NCBI GenBank assembly: GCA_015501585.1
Contig: JADNRY010000043.1
Location: 62,001-126,000 of the forward strand
DNA from: Rhodocollybia butyracea
Taxonomy: Eukaryota; Basidiomycota; Agaricomycetes; Agaricales; Omphalotaceae
Length of the DNA: 64,000 nt
Direction of reading: 5' to 3'
Part shown: positions 22,558 to 32,439 of the stretch, piece after piece
How the letters are laid out: each line of letters begins with the position of its first letter
Numbering within the stretch: the first letter of the stretch is position 1
Position numbers and translations under genes: made by a program
Notes under the pieces: generated by a model
Told to the model about the DNA's origin: nothing
Database searches by the model: none
Seen by the model: only the letters and a program-made list of their open reading frames with translations

Positions 22558-22898
22558 TTTATTGGGTTATTCCGACGCCCAGGTAATATGCCTTACCTGG
22601 GCATCACTACTTATCCTCAGCCCGGATTCTCACTGAGAATCCTCATTAAGCAATACTCGGAAACTTCCGAGTCTGCGTGTTGAACATTCAGACATTTCCG
22701 AATCAAATCATACTCTAGTGGTATGCCCCACTACCGTTTGATTCGGACAAGTCCGAAAATCTGATGCGCCGCATCAATTAAATCCCGTACTTGATGCGGG
22801 AGCATTCTATGTTAAACCAAATTAGAAATGGTTTGGATGGTGATGATGTCATTACCATTTTCGATTCACATCCCTGATGTTAATCTGGTGGGGGAGGG
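22558..22898 (+). promoter_or_regulatory. 3' untranslated part and polypurine tract of the gag-only element
   Basis: Non-coding, with strong hairpins at 22577-22602 (10-bp stem, 6-base loop) and 22625-22641 (gattctc/gagaatc), then the G-rich purine run next to the 3' LTR. Confidence 0.7.
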
Positions 22899-23130
22899 TG
22901 TAACGCCTCCGCCTCTCCATAATCACCACTGACCGTATCCGGCGATACGGTCATCCTAGACACCGCCGATAGACCAAACGGTCTATCTTATCTTTCTATT
23001 TATTATTAATTATATAATAAATCTGTTACTATAAGTATCGTACGATTACTTAAGAGTGTAGTTAGTCTTTTACACCGTCGTACACACAATAGTATCCTAT
23101 TTGTCGTGTTCACCGGTGTTCTTAAGGACT
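22899..23130 (+). repeat. 3' LTR of the gag-only retrotransposon
   Basis: 232 bp. It differs from the 5' LTR at three sites in the tail segment, around 23043, 23048 and 23058. Followed by the target duplication ttgcc. Confidence 0.9.
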
Positions 23131-23690
23131 TTGCCCATAGGGCGCGTTATATTGCCTCTCATAGACCACTTCATTTGTATTGTCTTTGACCGGAATTCAT
23201 CTCCTACAATCTTGTATTGCCAAATTACTGATGACTTTTTGATATCTTCGATGTTGGCCAGAGCAAAATCAGTGAAAGTTTCCATGTCTGCATCTTCAGA
23301 ACAGTAAAAGACATTTCCGAGTGTTTTGGGTCTGGCAGCATTGACGCAACATTTCTTTCCAGTGACAGGTATGTGAAGGCCTATGAGAGTTGGTGTGTAA
23401 CGAACACCGCGTCCGTCGTTGTGTTGAGAATCTGTTTGGTTATCAGTATCATTTTCAGCTCAAATTGAAGGAAATCTTACATTCATGTTTGTTTTGTTCC
23501 TCACTTGACTTATCTTCATCAGTCAACTCAGAGGAGGATGGAGAGTTGGGCATTGTGGTGGTACAAGTCTACAAGATGACGTGAGGACATGAAAAGACGA
23601 TGCGAAACAACACGACAAGATGACGCGAAACAACACACAGCCTCTTACGTCATTGACAAGATGACCTCTCATTTCAAAAACCCATTATTA

Positions 23691-24255
23691 GGGACAGTCA
23701 AAGTAGGGCGATTAAAGACAGATTATTTAGATGATTATTTTATTTTTAAAAAATGAAAAGTTGATTTAAATCTACGTTGACTCTGACCGACCTGATTATC
23801 TACCTACCTACCTGATTAATTCAAGATGTTTCGGCGCTTACCTGACCCTCTCGGCCCCAGTGAGTAAAAAGGCTTCAAAGAGCATATCTTGCCTATTCTT
23901 TGGCAAGACAGACCCATATTAAGCAATAAGCATCAGACTCCGCTATTCAAAAATCATCTCTACTCCAAACACTCAGTAACTTGGGCTCAGACTAGAGAGG
24001 CTCACAAGTAGAAAGAGGATTGTGTTCTTTAGCTGTGGCGCGCCATAGGCACGGCGCCGTCGCCGCCCATGGCGCTACCCTAATCCAAGTGTATACCATA
24101 TATATATCATGTTGTGTTGATTAATCAGAAGGGTATTTTAGCGACAAAAATAAGCGACTCCAGAGTCGCTTATTTCTTTGGCTTTTTTGAGACTCGATTT
24201 TCAGATTTAATCATGTAAATTAATCTACACATAATTGCCCTACTTTAACTGTCCC
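23691..24255. mobile_element. Tc1/mariner-type MITE, 565 bp, TA duplication
   Basis: Terminal inverted repeats gggacagtcaaagtagggc and gccctactttaactgtccc, flanked by TA on both sides (23689-23690, 24256-24257). It interrupts the right inverted arm of the mariner-like element. The interior has a perfect 13-bp-stem hairpin at 24148-24175 (aaataagcgactc) and a GC-rich patch (24040-24080). No coding sequence. Confidence 0.85.
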
Positions 24256-24379
24256 TATTATTTGAAATAGCAATAAAAAAACATAAAACCGGTTAAGATG
24301 TTTGAAAATTGCCTTATTTGGAAATAAAAACAGCTTTGACCTCATCCACTGCAAAAATTGAAAAATTTCATAATTTAGT

Positions 24380-24562
24380 AATTTTTAAATTGGCCTGGGT
24401 CATGACCTAGGCCAGGTAGGTTAGGTAGGTCATGACCTAGTTCACCCAGGTCATGACCTGAATCAGCTAGGTCAGGTAAGTCCCATGCTTCCCTGACCAC
24501 CCAGAACAGGGCACTGTGACTTAGCTTAATCTTGTCATAATCTACAGATATGTAAAAAATCA
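24380..24562. repeat. Right inverted partner of the 16.8 kb repeat
   Basis: 24405-24460 has three ggtcatgacc palindromes. 24479-24560 is the inverted copy of 16838-16925. It is followed by ctcctgagggagcctca, which also occurs at 14195, so sequence outside this arm resembles sequence far to the left of the other arm. Confidence 0.55.
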
Positions 24563-26017
24563 ACTCCTGAGGGAGCCTCATGGCTCCAAGTCCCCACTGC
24601 GCTGGATACCTACGACACCCTGTGCATCCCAGGTCTCAGCGCTGGCTTCCCTACTAACAACAATGGCGCTGGCACGAGTGGATGGTGAGATCCACCCCAG
24701 ACTAGCACCTACTAACTACAAGTGATAACCTAATGTACAGTATTCCTTCAAATACTTTTAATGGACCATTGGACTCTTTGTGTTCCTCCTCCATACCTTT
24801 GTGATATGCTAATCTAGTCTCTTCAGGACGACTCTTGTGTTCACCTCGATTCAATCTATTTCCGCGGTCAGGAAAAAAAGTAATCTCGGCCAATCCTCCT
24901 ACGTCACTAAGCAGACTGAGCTTCCAAAGCTCAATGAACATTGTTATTGGCGCTATCCTGGGCTTTCTCCTCCTTATCTAGGGTTCAGAATCAGTTGATC
25001 ATGTAACAGAGAAGCTTAACGCAATAGTAGCGCTCAACCCAAATAATTGCTTGTGGGGATATTCACATCAGTTTGGGCATTGTAACGTGTCGGGATATTG
25101 ATTCCCTTTATTAGCCTATTACATGTATATTAATCATATACCACTTGCAGAAAACAGCGCGACTTGGAAGCTTGACACGATGCGTCTGAGGCTAACAGGC
25201 GCTCACCGGGGTTGGGGCATGGCAGCTGAGTTTTGGGTCTTTATCCCAATCTGGGCCCAGATGGCAACAAGCTCACGCACACGGCTCGATGTATCATATA
25301 CAGGCTTCACCGCTTGACTCCCCTCTTCGGGGTTTGCCTTGTGTTTTCCACCAACATATGGCAAAGGCTGACGTCTGTGTCACAGGTCATGTGACTGAGG
25401 GTACTTGGGGTCTTGGGTCCGGCAGCATTTGGATCAGGCCAAAACGTCGGCTAACAAAGCTGACTGTTCCTGCCCTTTACAGGTATACTTTGCTACACAG
25501 TATACACTTGATCCGTGTCCAAGAACCATTTATATGGCACCGGATGCGATGGTATACACTGATCTTTATTGATTTTGCCTCAAAACTCGATTTTTTGAGG
25601 AATTATCATGGAATATTGGGGCCTTAAGAGTAGCCAGGGGGCTAAGACGCCGTATATAGACTGTACTAGTCTTTGCCATATGCAAGAACAATTTATCATA
25701 AATAGGGTGTGCTGTAGGTCTCAGACAGAACTAGAAACTTGGGGATCATGTCTTCGGATCATACTAGATGACTTTCAAAGTGCTATTCCTACATCTGGGT
25801 ATCTCGATGGCCGGATAGGTTATTAAGTGGGCATTACTGATTTCAATACTTATTGCTATGTCGGAAGCTCCCTACTACAGTGAAACTAACGGTAAGTTCT
25901 AGTTGTTCAGTCAAACAATCTATTCCCGTTCTTGCCTCACAACTTCCAAGCATTCTCAATCCGACCTTCAAAAATTGTCTACCATCTCCTAAATGCGCTC
26001 GCACAAGATCAAACTAC
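24563..26017. other. No recognised gene; dispersed repeats
   Basis: 25490-25720 is copy 1 of a roughly 230-bp repeat (ccgtgtccaagaaccat, tgatctttattgattttgcc, ggaatattggggc, tttgccatatgcaagaac) seen again at 28870-29060 and, in part, 29065-29140 and 29320-29515. 25853-26017 has a short intron-like GTAAGT but no supported gene. The remaining small frames look accidental. Confidence 0.35.
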
Positions 26018-26388
26018 ATCAGGAAAAGCCGTTTTTGCCTAGGTGACCCCAGAGTGGCCTAAAGCAAACTAGGTGACCTACAAATTCTATGGCATCCTAG
26101 GAATTTGGGCTCATCCCTTGCCAGTCAAGGCTCTTGAGGATTCCCTAGGGTATCCTAGGCAAACCCAGGGCAAGCCTAGGTTTGCCCAGGTTTGCCCAGG
26201 TGTTTCCCAGGTGTTCCCCAGGAGCACCTGGGCAAGCCTGAGCAAACGTAGGCTTGCCTAGGGAATCCTCAAGAGCCTTGACTGGCAAGGGACAAGCCCA
26301 AATTCCTAGGATGCCATAGGATTCATAGGTCACCTAGTTTGCTTTAGGCCACTCTGGGGTCACCTAGGCAAAAATGGCTTTTCCTGAT
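26018..26388. mobile_element. Foldback element, 371 bp (ATCAGGAAAA family)
   Basis: Begins atcaggaaaagcc and ends ggcttttcctgat. The two arms of about 170 bp are imperfect inverted copies of each other (gaccccagagtggcctaaag; ttgccagtcaaggctcttga). The centre is rich in cctagg and cccagg. Same family as 55383-55750. The 3' end is followed within three bases by a TAGGG-type MITE. Confidence 0.75.
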
Positions 26389-26391
26389 TAG

Positions 26392-27127
26392 TAGGGTTTG
26401 AAGGTCCAATTCAATGGACTGCAAAAAACTGATGAATTGCACTGAACTGAACCGCAAAATGAACTGATGATAGATGGACCGGTCCATGATTTAAACCTGG
26501 TCCAGTTCATGGTTCATCAAAATCTCAGAAAAAAAGTGAACCACAAAGAATCAGTTTAAACCGGTCCAAACCGGTACAGCCACATAGCAAAAATAATTGA
26601 GATAAATGAGTATATTTTCTCCAATTTTGATCAATAAAATTTATATTTTCTAATGGTCTCAAGCAATAAGCTAATACAAGACTGGAAAGACTACTCATAA
26701 CCTATTGAACAGTACCATGCAACAAGTCTGAGAGCCTGACATGATACAATACACTATCCATGGTCTGTTTTAACAGATGACCAATGACTGCCAACCCTGG
26801 AAAGCATTTCTGCATGGTAAAAGAGCAGTGTAAGGCAGCTTAGAGCATATATTGTATGTTTTATATTAGTTTCTTACATGGTCTCACTTGTTGCATATCT
26901 AAATATCTTTCATGCATGTGCAGTTTAAGTCAGTTTAAACCGGTCTGCACCAGTTTAAATTTGCACTGATTTAAACTGCATGAACCAGGATGAATTGGAC
27001 CAGTGGACCAGTGCAATCAGTGCAGGTTCATGGTTCATACAGATTTAGGTTTTTTATGGACCGGTCCAATTCATGATTCATTGAATTTTTGGTAAATAAC
27101 TGAATTGGATTGGACCTTCAAACCCTA
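26392..27127. mobile_element. hAT-like MITE, family C, 736 bp
   Basis: Terminal inverted repeats tagggtttgaaggtccaat and attggaccttcaaaccct(a), with many subterminal accggtcca/gaactg motifs and no coding sequence. A near-identical copy lies at 51720-52437. The flanking bases ctgattag and gatcacac do not form a clean duplication, so the insertion site was altered afterwards. Confidence 0.7.
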
Positions 27128-28508
27128 GATCACACACTCCTGGTATGTCACAATGATATTCAATGTAGTTCACCTTCTGACTCCATTGGCAGGCTCCGTT
27201 TGTAGGCTCCGTTGGTACTTTCTCAGACTTCATTTGTCAGAATTTCGATGATTCACAGGTATGGCTATGCTTTCTGTCAGTCATCTATCCAGCTAATCAA
27301 GGTAGCAAGTTCTGTTTCTGCACTACAACCCTGTGTATGCCTTGAGCCATCCTTGGGTTGGACCTTGTGTTTTGTTTCGGCTATACAACCTTGTGTTTTG
27401 TAGCTGTGGGTGTTTCGGCTATTCAGCCTTGTGTTTTATAGCTGTGGGATGGTGGGGATATACGTGAGACTGTGTGACTGTCGATGGGTCAAACAGGCTA
27501 TCCTTTGAGTAGATACAGATACATTAGACTATGTGACTGTTGGTGTGTCCAATGTGAACCCTCATACTAGTGTTGCTTGAATGGCGCACATTTGTTTTTG
27601 ATCCAAACCATCCGCTGTGCGCTAGCCTTTTGTTCCATGGTCGATGGCTCGTTTTTCAATTTCCTTTTTTGGCTTGGTGGACAATGGCTCTCCCCGCATA
27701 ACTTCGGCTCTTCCACAAACAAATAACACAGCCGAAAGGTCAGAGGGACATCAGCTTTTTTTTCTTGTTCATCTTTGACTTACTACTACCAGAACCGCCA
27801 ACAACTTCGAGCTACTTGCTCAAACACCAACGGAACTGCACTCGTTTCATGATCTACAGTCAACCCTGCGCATGGAAAACGCAAGACGCGCGCTGAAGCT
27901 GATGGCACAGAGGATGATTGTCCAACAAAGATGCAGAAGAAGAATGGTAAATGATCTGCACTGGTACACATTTTTCTTTCTCTATTCAGACATCTTTTAA
28001 CAATGATATTACTAGCCCATCGCAGAAGAAGCCTCTGCCAGTCGAGCTCCTCACAGCGCTTCACCTCCTCTTCCCCCAGCCTTAGAACAAAATACTCCCA
28101 TCACGCTGCCAACTGACTAGAAAGAGGAGGACAATGGTCTCTCCGCTGCTATATTGGCCCAAGGCTTGGAAGATCTTGATATTAGTCGGGGATTTCAAGA
28201 CCTGGTCACGGTGGAACCGTTTGGTCTACAGTGGTGTAAGTTAGCAAAGTCATGAAATTTTGCGAAGCACATACCACTAGTCCCACAAGGTCTGAGACGA
28301 CACCGACCAGACTATTCTTTAGGCCAATGTGCTATGCGCCTCCAAGCTTTTTGGTGGATAACACCATTGCCTTCTGGTAGTCGAGGACAAGTTACTCAGT
28401 AAAAGGCTGGGGATTCTCCGGGGATTTCTTAGACCTTTTATACATTTTAACTCTTGGGGTGAGGACTGGCTCAACAAGTACACCGGAATATCTCGGGACT
28501 TATTGAGA
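27128..28508. other. No supported gene; one 37-bp tandem duplication
   Basis: 27375-27450 has two copies of a unit with tttcggctat, ccttgtgtttt and agctgtggg. 27780-28130 has a forward stretch with an intron-like gap that could be an old exon pair, but the frames do not join convincingly. 28130-28500 shows only fragments. Confidence 0.3.
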
Positions 28509-28752
28509 TCAACTGAGGACAGTTAAGCCAATTTCCCGAAGCTGCTGAAGTTCCTGGGCAAAGGAAGTTGCGATTGAGGTCAACAGCTGCTTCTGCTGCT
28601 CATCAATGACGGCGGCCTGATTGAACGCAGAACGAAGGCCCACTATAGCCCAAATAACACGTTGAAGGCCTAGATCAGACAAGAAAATGTTAAAAATACT
28701 ATGCTAGAAAAGGGAATAGGAACACTTACTGTCGTGGCAATATGGAGGCAGG
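28509..28752 (-). CDS. 3' end of an unknown gene, one intron
   Basis: The reverse-strand exon 28509-28669 encodes LQRVIWAIVGLRSAFNQA, then VIDEQQKQLLTSIATSFAQE, ending LTVLS and a stop. A clean GT-AG intron (GTAAGT...GATCTAG, about 60 bp) precedes it, and a few codons of another exon lie before that. The helix is Gln/Leu-rich and coiled-coil-like. No family is recognised; the 5' part is absent or unrecognisable. Confidence 0.35.
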
Positions 28753-28864
28753 AACAATTACTTGGAGTGATCAATGGTGAGTAATCATCAAAATTCGCCG
28801 TTTTGAGGAATAAAATACTAATACTGAGTGCCTAAGCGCAGGTAGGACCTCAAAACGTAGTAGG

Positions 28865-29515
28865 TATACTCTCAATCCGTGTCCAAGAACTATTAATATG
28901 GCACCAGAGGCGATGGTATGCACTGATCTTTATTGATTTTGCCTCGAAACTCGATTGCGGAATTAGCATGGAATATTGGGGCTTTGAGAGAAGTCAGGAG
29001 GCTAAGATGCTGTATATAGGCTCTACTACATAGTACTAAGCTTTGCCATATGCAAGAACGATTTATCCATGGCCTGAAGCAATGGTATTCCCTGATCTTT
29101 ATGGATTCTGCCAAAAAATGCGATTTTCAGGAAATAAAACATGAATTTCCACCACCCTTGGAAACTTCCACTCTCTGGAAACTTCCACCCCTCTGGAAAT
29201 TTTTCCCCTACCCTCCGGAAATTTCCATCATGGAAATGCCCGGGAAATCTGGGACCCCTTAGACAGGAAATTGTAACGCTAGTGGCTGTCCATGAGGTCC
29301 AAAGTGAGGTTGCCTGAAGTGCCTTGAGGGTAGCCAGGGAGCTAAAACGCCGTATCTAGACTGCACTACATACTATTAGTCTACGCCATATGCAAGAACG
29401 ATTTATCTATGGCCTGAAGCGATGGTATTCCCTAATCTTTATGGATTCTGCCAAAAAATGCAATTTTCAAGAAATAAAACATGAATAGCATGTGCTATAG
29501 GTCTCAGATAGTGAT
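28865..29515 (+). repeat. Dispersed repeat copies interleaved with GGAAA/TTTCC-rich sequence
   Basis: 28870-29060 and 29320-29515 are direct copies of the 25490-25720 repeat; 29065-29140 is a shorter one. Between them, 29150-29245 carries a run of ggaaa-n-ttcc elements (for example ggaaacttcc twice and ggaaatttcc), and 29518-29610 carries a few more. No gene. Confidence 0.55.
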
Positions 29516-29786
29516 CAAATTTCCACCACCCTTGGAAATTTCCAACCATTTTTGAATTGGGGTCTCCTCCTTGAGATATGGGCCTGCAGAAAATTTCCAG
29601 TTGTTTGCAAAATTAATAGAATTACCATATTTGGTAATGGTTTGAGTTTTGTATTAGAGTCTTTCCATACCATAGATTATTTTCACAAGTTGGACCTAAC
29701 AATTTCATGTGGTTTTGAGTGAGATAAAAGCAAATTATGGGTAAGTCTACTACGTCATTGCATTATTAAGCGCCGCCACTGTATTC

Positions 29787-29994
29787 ACATACTGTTGAAT
29801 TTTGAGCACTTCATAAGTCACGGGTCACAGAGTCACTACCACTATGAATACAAAATTTTTTCTGGCACCTGTGGTGCACTGCCGAATCTCATAGGAGTCA
29901 CACCCATGACGGGGATTTTACCAAAATAAATTTCATAAGAACGGTCACAGGTCCCAAGCCCTTCCAAAGTGCTCAAAATGTCACAGTATGTTAA
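29787..29994. mobile_element. Short MITE-like element, 208 bp
   Basis: Ends catactgttgaattttgag and, inverted, the reverse complement of ctcaaaatgtcacagtatg: 21 of 24 terminal bases pair. Inner gtcac motifs also pair. A target duplication was not established. 29520-29786 and 29995-30175 contain nothing recognised. Confidence 0.45.
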
Positions 29995-30175
29995 TCATAG
30001 TCCTCAAGCAAACCAGTAGCAGTTGCGGGCTAGAGAATCTAGCTGAGCATGGGGTTGCAAACTAGCAACCTGACACAGGATGATTACAGAGTGGTTGGTA
30101 GCTCTTGAGGTTGGATGGCTAGATAATCTAGCTGGACCAACCAGGGGGATCTTAAGGCTGGTTGCTATTGACATA

Positions 30176-30826
30176 TAGGGTTTTAAAGTGCGGTGCACAA
30201 ACCGTTGGATAACCGACAACCGCACTGCACTGAACCGCGGTGAGGGTAAATAAAGGTTGCACCGGTTTGCGGTTCTTGGAAATTGAAGAATTTGCATAAC
30301 TGATCAAAACCGGTGGTAACCGGTGGTCAACCGGTGCAATTTACATAATGAAAATAATTTATTAACTGTATTTTTCAAGCCTGACTTTATGTATTGTAAA
30401 GTAGATGTGATCTGGTAATCAAATTTTTAATTGTATACAGCTCACAGGCGCCCATGTGCCACATTTGATTTGGGCGCCTGTGAGCTGTATACAATCAAAA
30501 TCTTGATGACCGCATCAAATTTACTTTATACTAATGTAAAAATACCTTTATACACTGTTCAATAAGTAGAGATTATCTTATTAGGCAACACTACAGGGTA
30601 TATGATGTTTTGAAACTGGTATAACCGCCGTTTTCACCGGTTCCGCACCAGTTTGCACCGGGTTATTGCCAAACCGGTGCAAAACCGCATAAACCGGCAC
30701 CGGTGAGGCGGTTCTTATCAGTTCAGTGCAAGGTTTGCTGAAATTTAAAAAATATACCACCGGTGCAGTTATCGGTTTGCCCAAAATGGCTGACAAAACC
30801 GAACCGCACCGCACTTTAAAACCCTA
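30176..30826. mobile_element. hAT-like MITE, family D, 651 bp
   Basis: Terminal inverted repeats tagggttttaaagtgcggtg and the reverse complement, followed by many accggt/ccggtt subterminal motifs. The flanks ttgacata and ttgaccaa agree at six of eight positions, an aged 8-bp duplication. At 30433-30492 there is a near-perfect hairpin with a 22-bp stem (gtatacagctcacaggcgcc). The element is inverted relative to its sibling at 62221-62851. Confidence 0.8.
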
Positions 30827-31348
30827 TTGACCAATGACATATGTAAATAATCCTCAAGAAAATTTCAGCGGTGGCAGTGGGTATCTAGAGAATCTAGCTG
30901 AACATGGCATTGCAAAGTAGAGATGGGCACGAATGAAGCATGAATATGAATATATTCAAATATATTCTCATTTATTTCATTCAAATATCAACGCCCCTAC
31001 TACCACAAATGTGCATTCGTGGTAGTAGGTCATTTGAATGTGAATATGGGTCACCGGCGGACCCATATTCCACGAATATTCATGAATATTCTCCAATACT
31101 TATCCTGAGTTGCGGCAGCTTGTTATAAAGCCCCGCACTGTCATGTTGAGATGTAAATTATAACAACAATAACTACATAATACATTGATAACACAAGTAT
31201 TGTACACTACAAGCATGCGCGCAGCCATTTATAAGGTCCCGCAACAAGCTTTCACGCATATTTAATAATTACTAACACTAACTACAATAATACAAGTACT
31301 TAAATGGATGTACTTTAATGTACACCATAATCACTGTACTTACTCCAC
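30827..31348. other. No gene; AT-rich sequence with small inverted repeats
   Basis: 30860-30900 partly repeats 30025-30055 (agagaatctagctga). 30935-31095 has paired tgaatat/atattca segments and an inverted ctactaccac/gtggtagtag pair (30993-31028). Nothing coding is supported. Confidence 0.35.
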
Positions 31349-31496
31349 CTACCTGGGCACTGATGGGGACCAAAACAAAGTTGCGGGACTTTATATAAAG
31401 TCCCGCAAGGCCATGTGACACATGGCCTGACCCTGCGGGACTTATATATAAAGTCTGGCAACTTTGCTTCCATCCCCATTCCTCCCCAGGTAAGTT
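31349..31496. repeat. Long imperfect palindrome, 148 bp
   Basis: Arms of about 72 bp pair around position 31421: acctgggc...gatggggacc, aaagttgcgggactttatat, aagtcccgca and ggccatgtg on the left each meet their complement on the right. It would form a strong hairpin and looks like a foldback MITE. 31497-31924 holds no supported gene. Confidence 0.65.
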
Positions 31497-31924
31497 GTAG
31501 TAGGTAGTATTAATCTGACTGTAAGTAGTTGTAGACTGGTAGGTATTTGGGTTTGAGCGCTCAGGTTGTAGTCCAGGATATCACCGTCTTTCAGAGAAGT
31601 GGAAGGCTAAAACAATACGTGAGTATCATCCAGTAACATCTGTTTAGTTGAGCTCACCATTAGATCTACAAATCAATGAACACAGTCAAGCATTCTTGTG
31701 TCCATGGACCACAGTTTGTCTCCCCAAATTCCATGTGCAATCATGTTTGCTGTTGCAGGAATACAAGATATTCCATTGTGTTGTACCCCATGTGCTACCC
31801 TCCTCTTCCCAACCCACTCGAAGCTCTTTCCAAACTGCAGTTTCACCCAGCGTTGGATGGAATCAGCTATCACTTTTGGTGGGGAAAAGCCCGGTAATGT
31901 GTCACCTATTGACTTCGTGATTAG

Positions 31925-32022
31925 TGGTACATGTTGAACGTCAAACCTATGATAAATCTGAACGTCAAACCTATGATAAATCTGAACTTCAGATTTATCA
32001 TAGGTTCATTCAACATGTACCA
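31925..32022. repeat. Hairpin with an internal 24-bp tandem duplication
   Basis: Left arm tggtacatgttgaa plus aacctatgataaatctgaa; right arm is the complement, ending at 32022. The left arm contains two tandem copies of a 24-bp unit (31937-31960, 31961-31984), so only one of them can pair at a time. Confidence 0.65.
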
Positions 32023-32089
32023 TAGCCAATTGTCTTTAATGAGAAGTCAACTTTGATCACTACTTCATGCTGCTCTCTCAAGTATTGAA

Positions 32090-32430
32090 GGTTGTGTAAT
32101 ACTTAGTGTATTATTGATGGAGTTTAAGTGCTCGCTAGTTGTGGGGGTAATTCTTAATTATTTTGAACTGGGTCCCTTGAGCCTATATTTATAGTGATAA
32201 ACTAGTACATGGGAAACTACTTAATAAGCTTCCTGCGGAATGACTGTGCATTGCTGCGCATGACTTTACATGACTAGATATGACTCAACGTGACTCTACT
32301 TAACTAGCTATGACTTATGTCCAATGCATAAAATACCATGAACCAAATATGAGTCATTATAATGACTCGCCGTGACTCCACATGAGTTGATAGGATAGTT
32401 TCCGTTGATATTACAAAATTAGTCCAAGAC
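32090..32430. repeat. Probable LTR sequence of the adjoining copia fragment
   Basis: Many tgact/tgactc/gagtca motifs (32240-32390) and a tatatttatag stretch (32182-32192), similar in composition to LTR family A. It lies just downstream (reverse strand) of the copia pol remnant, where a 3' LTR is expected. Ends were not defined. Confidence 0.35.
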
Positions 32431-32439
32431 TCTTTGAAA

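Larger units (their letters stand above)
19899..23130 (+). mobile_element. Gag-only LTR retrotransposon, 3.2 kb, young, hairpin-rich
   Basis: Two direct LTRs of 232 bp (19899-20130, 22899-23130) differ at only three positions. A 5-bp duplication ttgcc flanks them (19894-19898, 23131-23135). A purine tract (ggtgggggaggg, about 22887-22898) precedes the 3' LTR, as expected for a plus-strand primer. The interior encodes only a gag-like protein; no protease, RT, RNase H or integrase is present, so it must depend on another element. It sits inside the coding region of the reverse-strand accessory gene. The interior and LTRs contain an exceptional number of short perfect inverted repeats. Confidence 0.9.
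18736..23553 (-). pseudogene. Hypothetical accessory gene of the mariner-like element, split by an LTR retrotransposon
   Basis: Reading on the reverse strand from ATG at 23551-23553 (MPNSPSSSELTDEDKSS), one intron, then YTPTLIGLHIPVTGKKCC and FTDFALANIEDIKKSSVIW. The frame is cut at 23131 by the retrotransposon and resumes at 19898 (GSLDRVSGYSDMILQIGK). Two introns follow, then a Cys/His segment (YKCEDDTCQAKHCFVEGN), TMNAFRLWASAMVLV, a Gln/Pro-rich linker, and a C-terminal SAM-like helix bundle (LDEFCFKYSLSTDIQEKLAQ ... LGERGDVQDAVDRWM). The last segment is in a different phase from the linker, suggesting a frameshift near 18950. From memory, this C-terminal domain is widespread in uncharacterised mushroom proteins. 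It converges with the transposase and lies inside the same inverted arms. Confidence 0.6.
17205..24360 (+). mobile_element. Tc1/mariner-like two-gene element with nested insertions
   Basis: Inverted arms: tgagaggtcatcttgtcaat and gacgtaagag (17371-17400) match the reverse complement of 23641-23673. The match continues outward through aataataatggg (left) and, once the MITE at 23691-24255 is ignored, through tttgaaatagcaataa (24258-24273). Between the arms lie a forward DDE transposase (17428-18506) and a reverse two-domain gene (18736-23553), which converge on a 20-base poly-A at 18711-18730. A 26-bp direct repeat (acagctttg, cctcatccactgcaaaa) sits outside both arms (about 17205-17231 and 24330-24357). 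The outermost ends and a TA duplication were not fixed. Confidence 0.65.

Noticed and set aside
26384..27135. 8-bp target duplication for family C copy 1
   Set aside because: The flanks ctgattag and gatcacac share only the bases gat by eye; not enough to claim a duplication.
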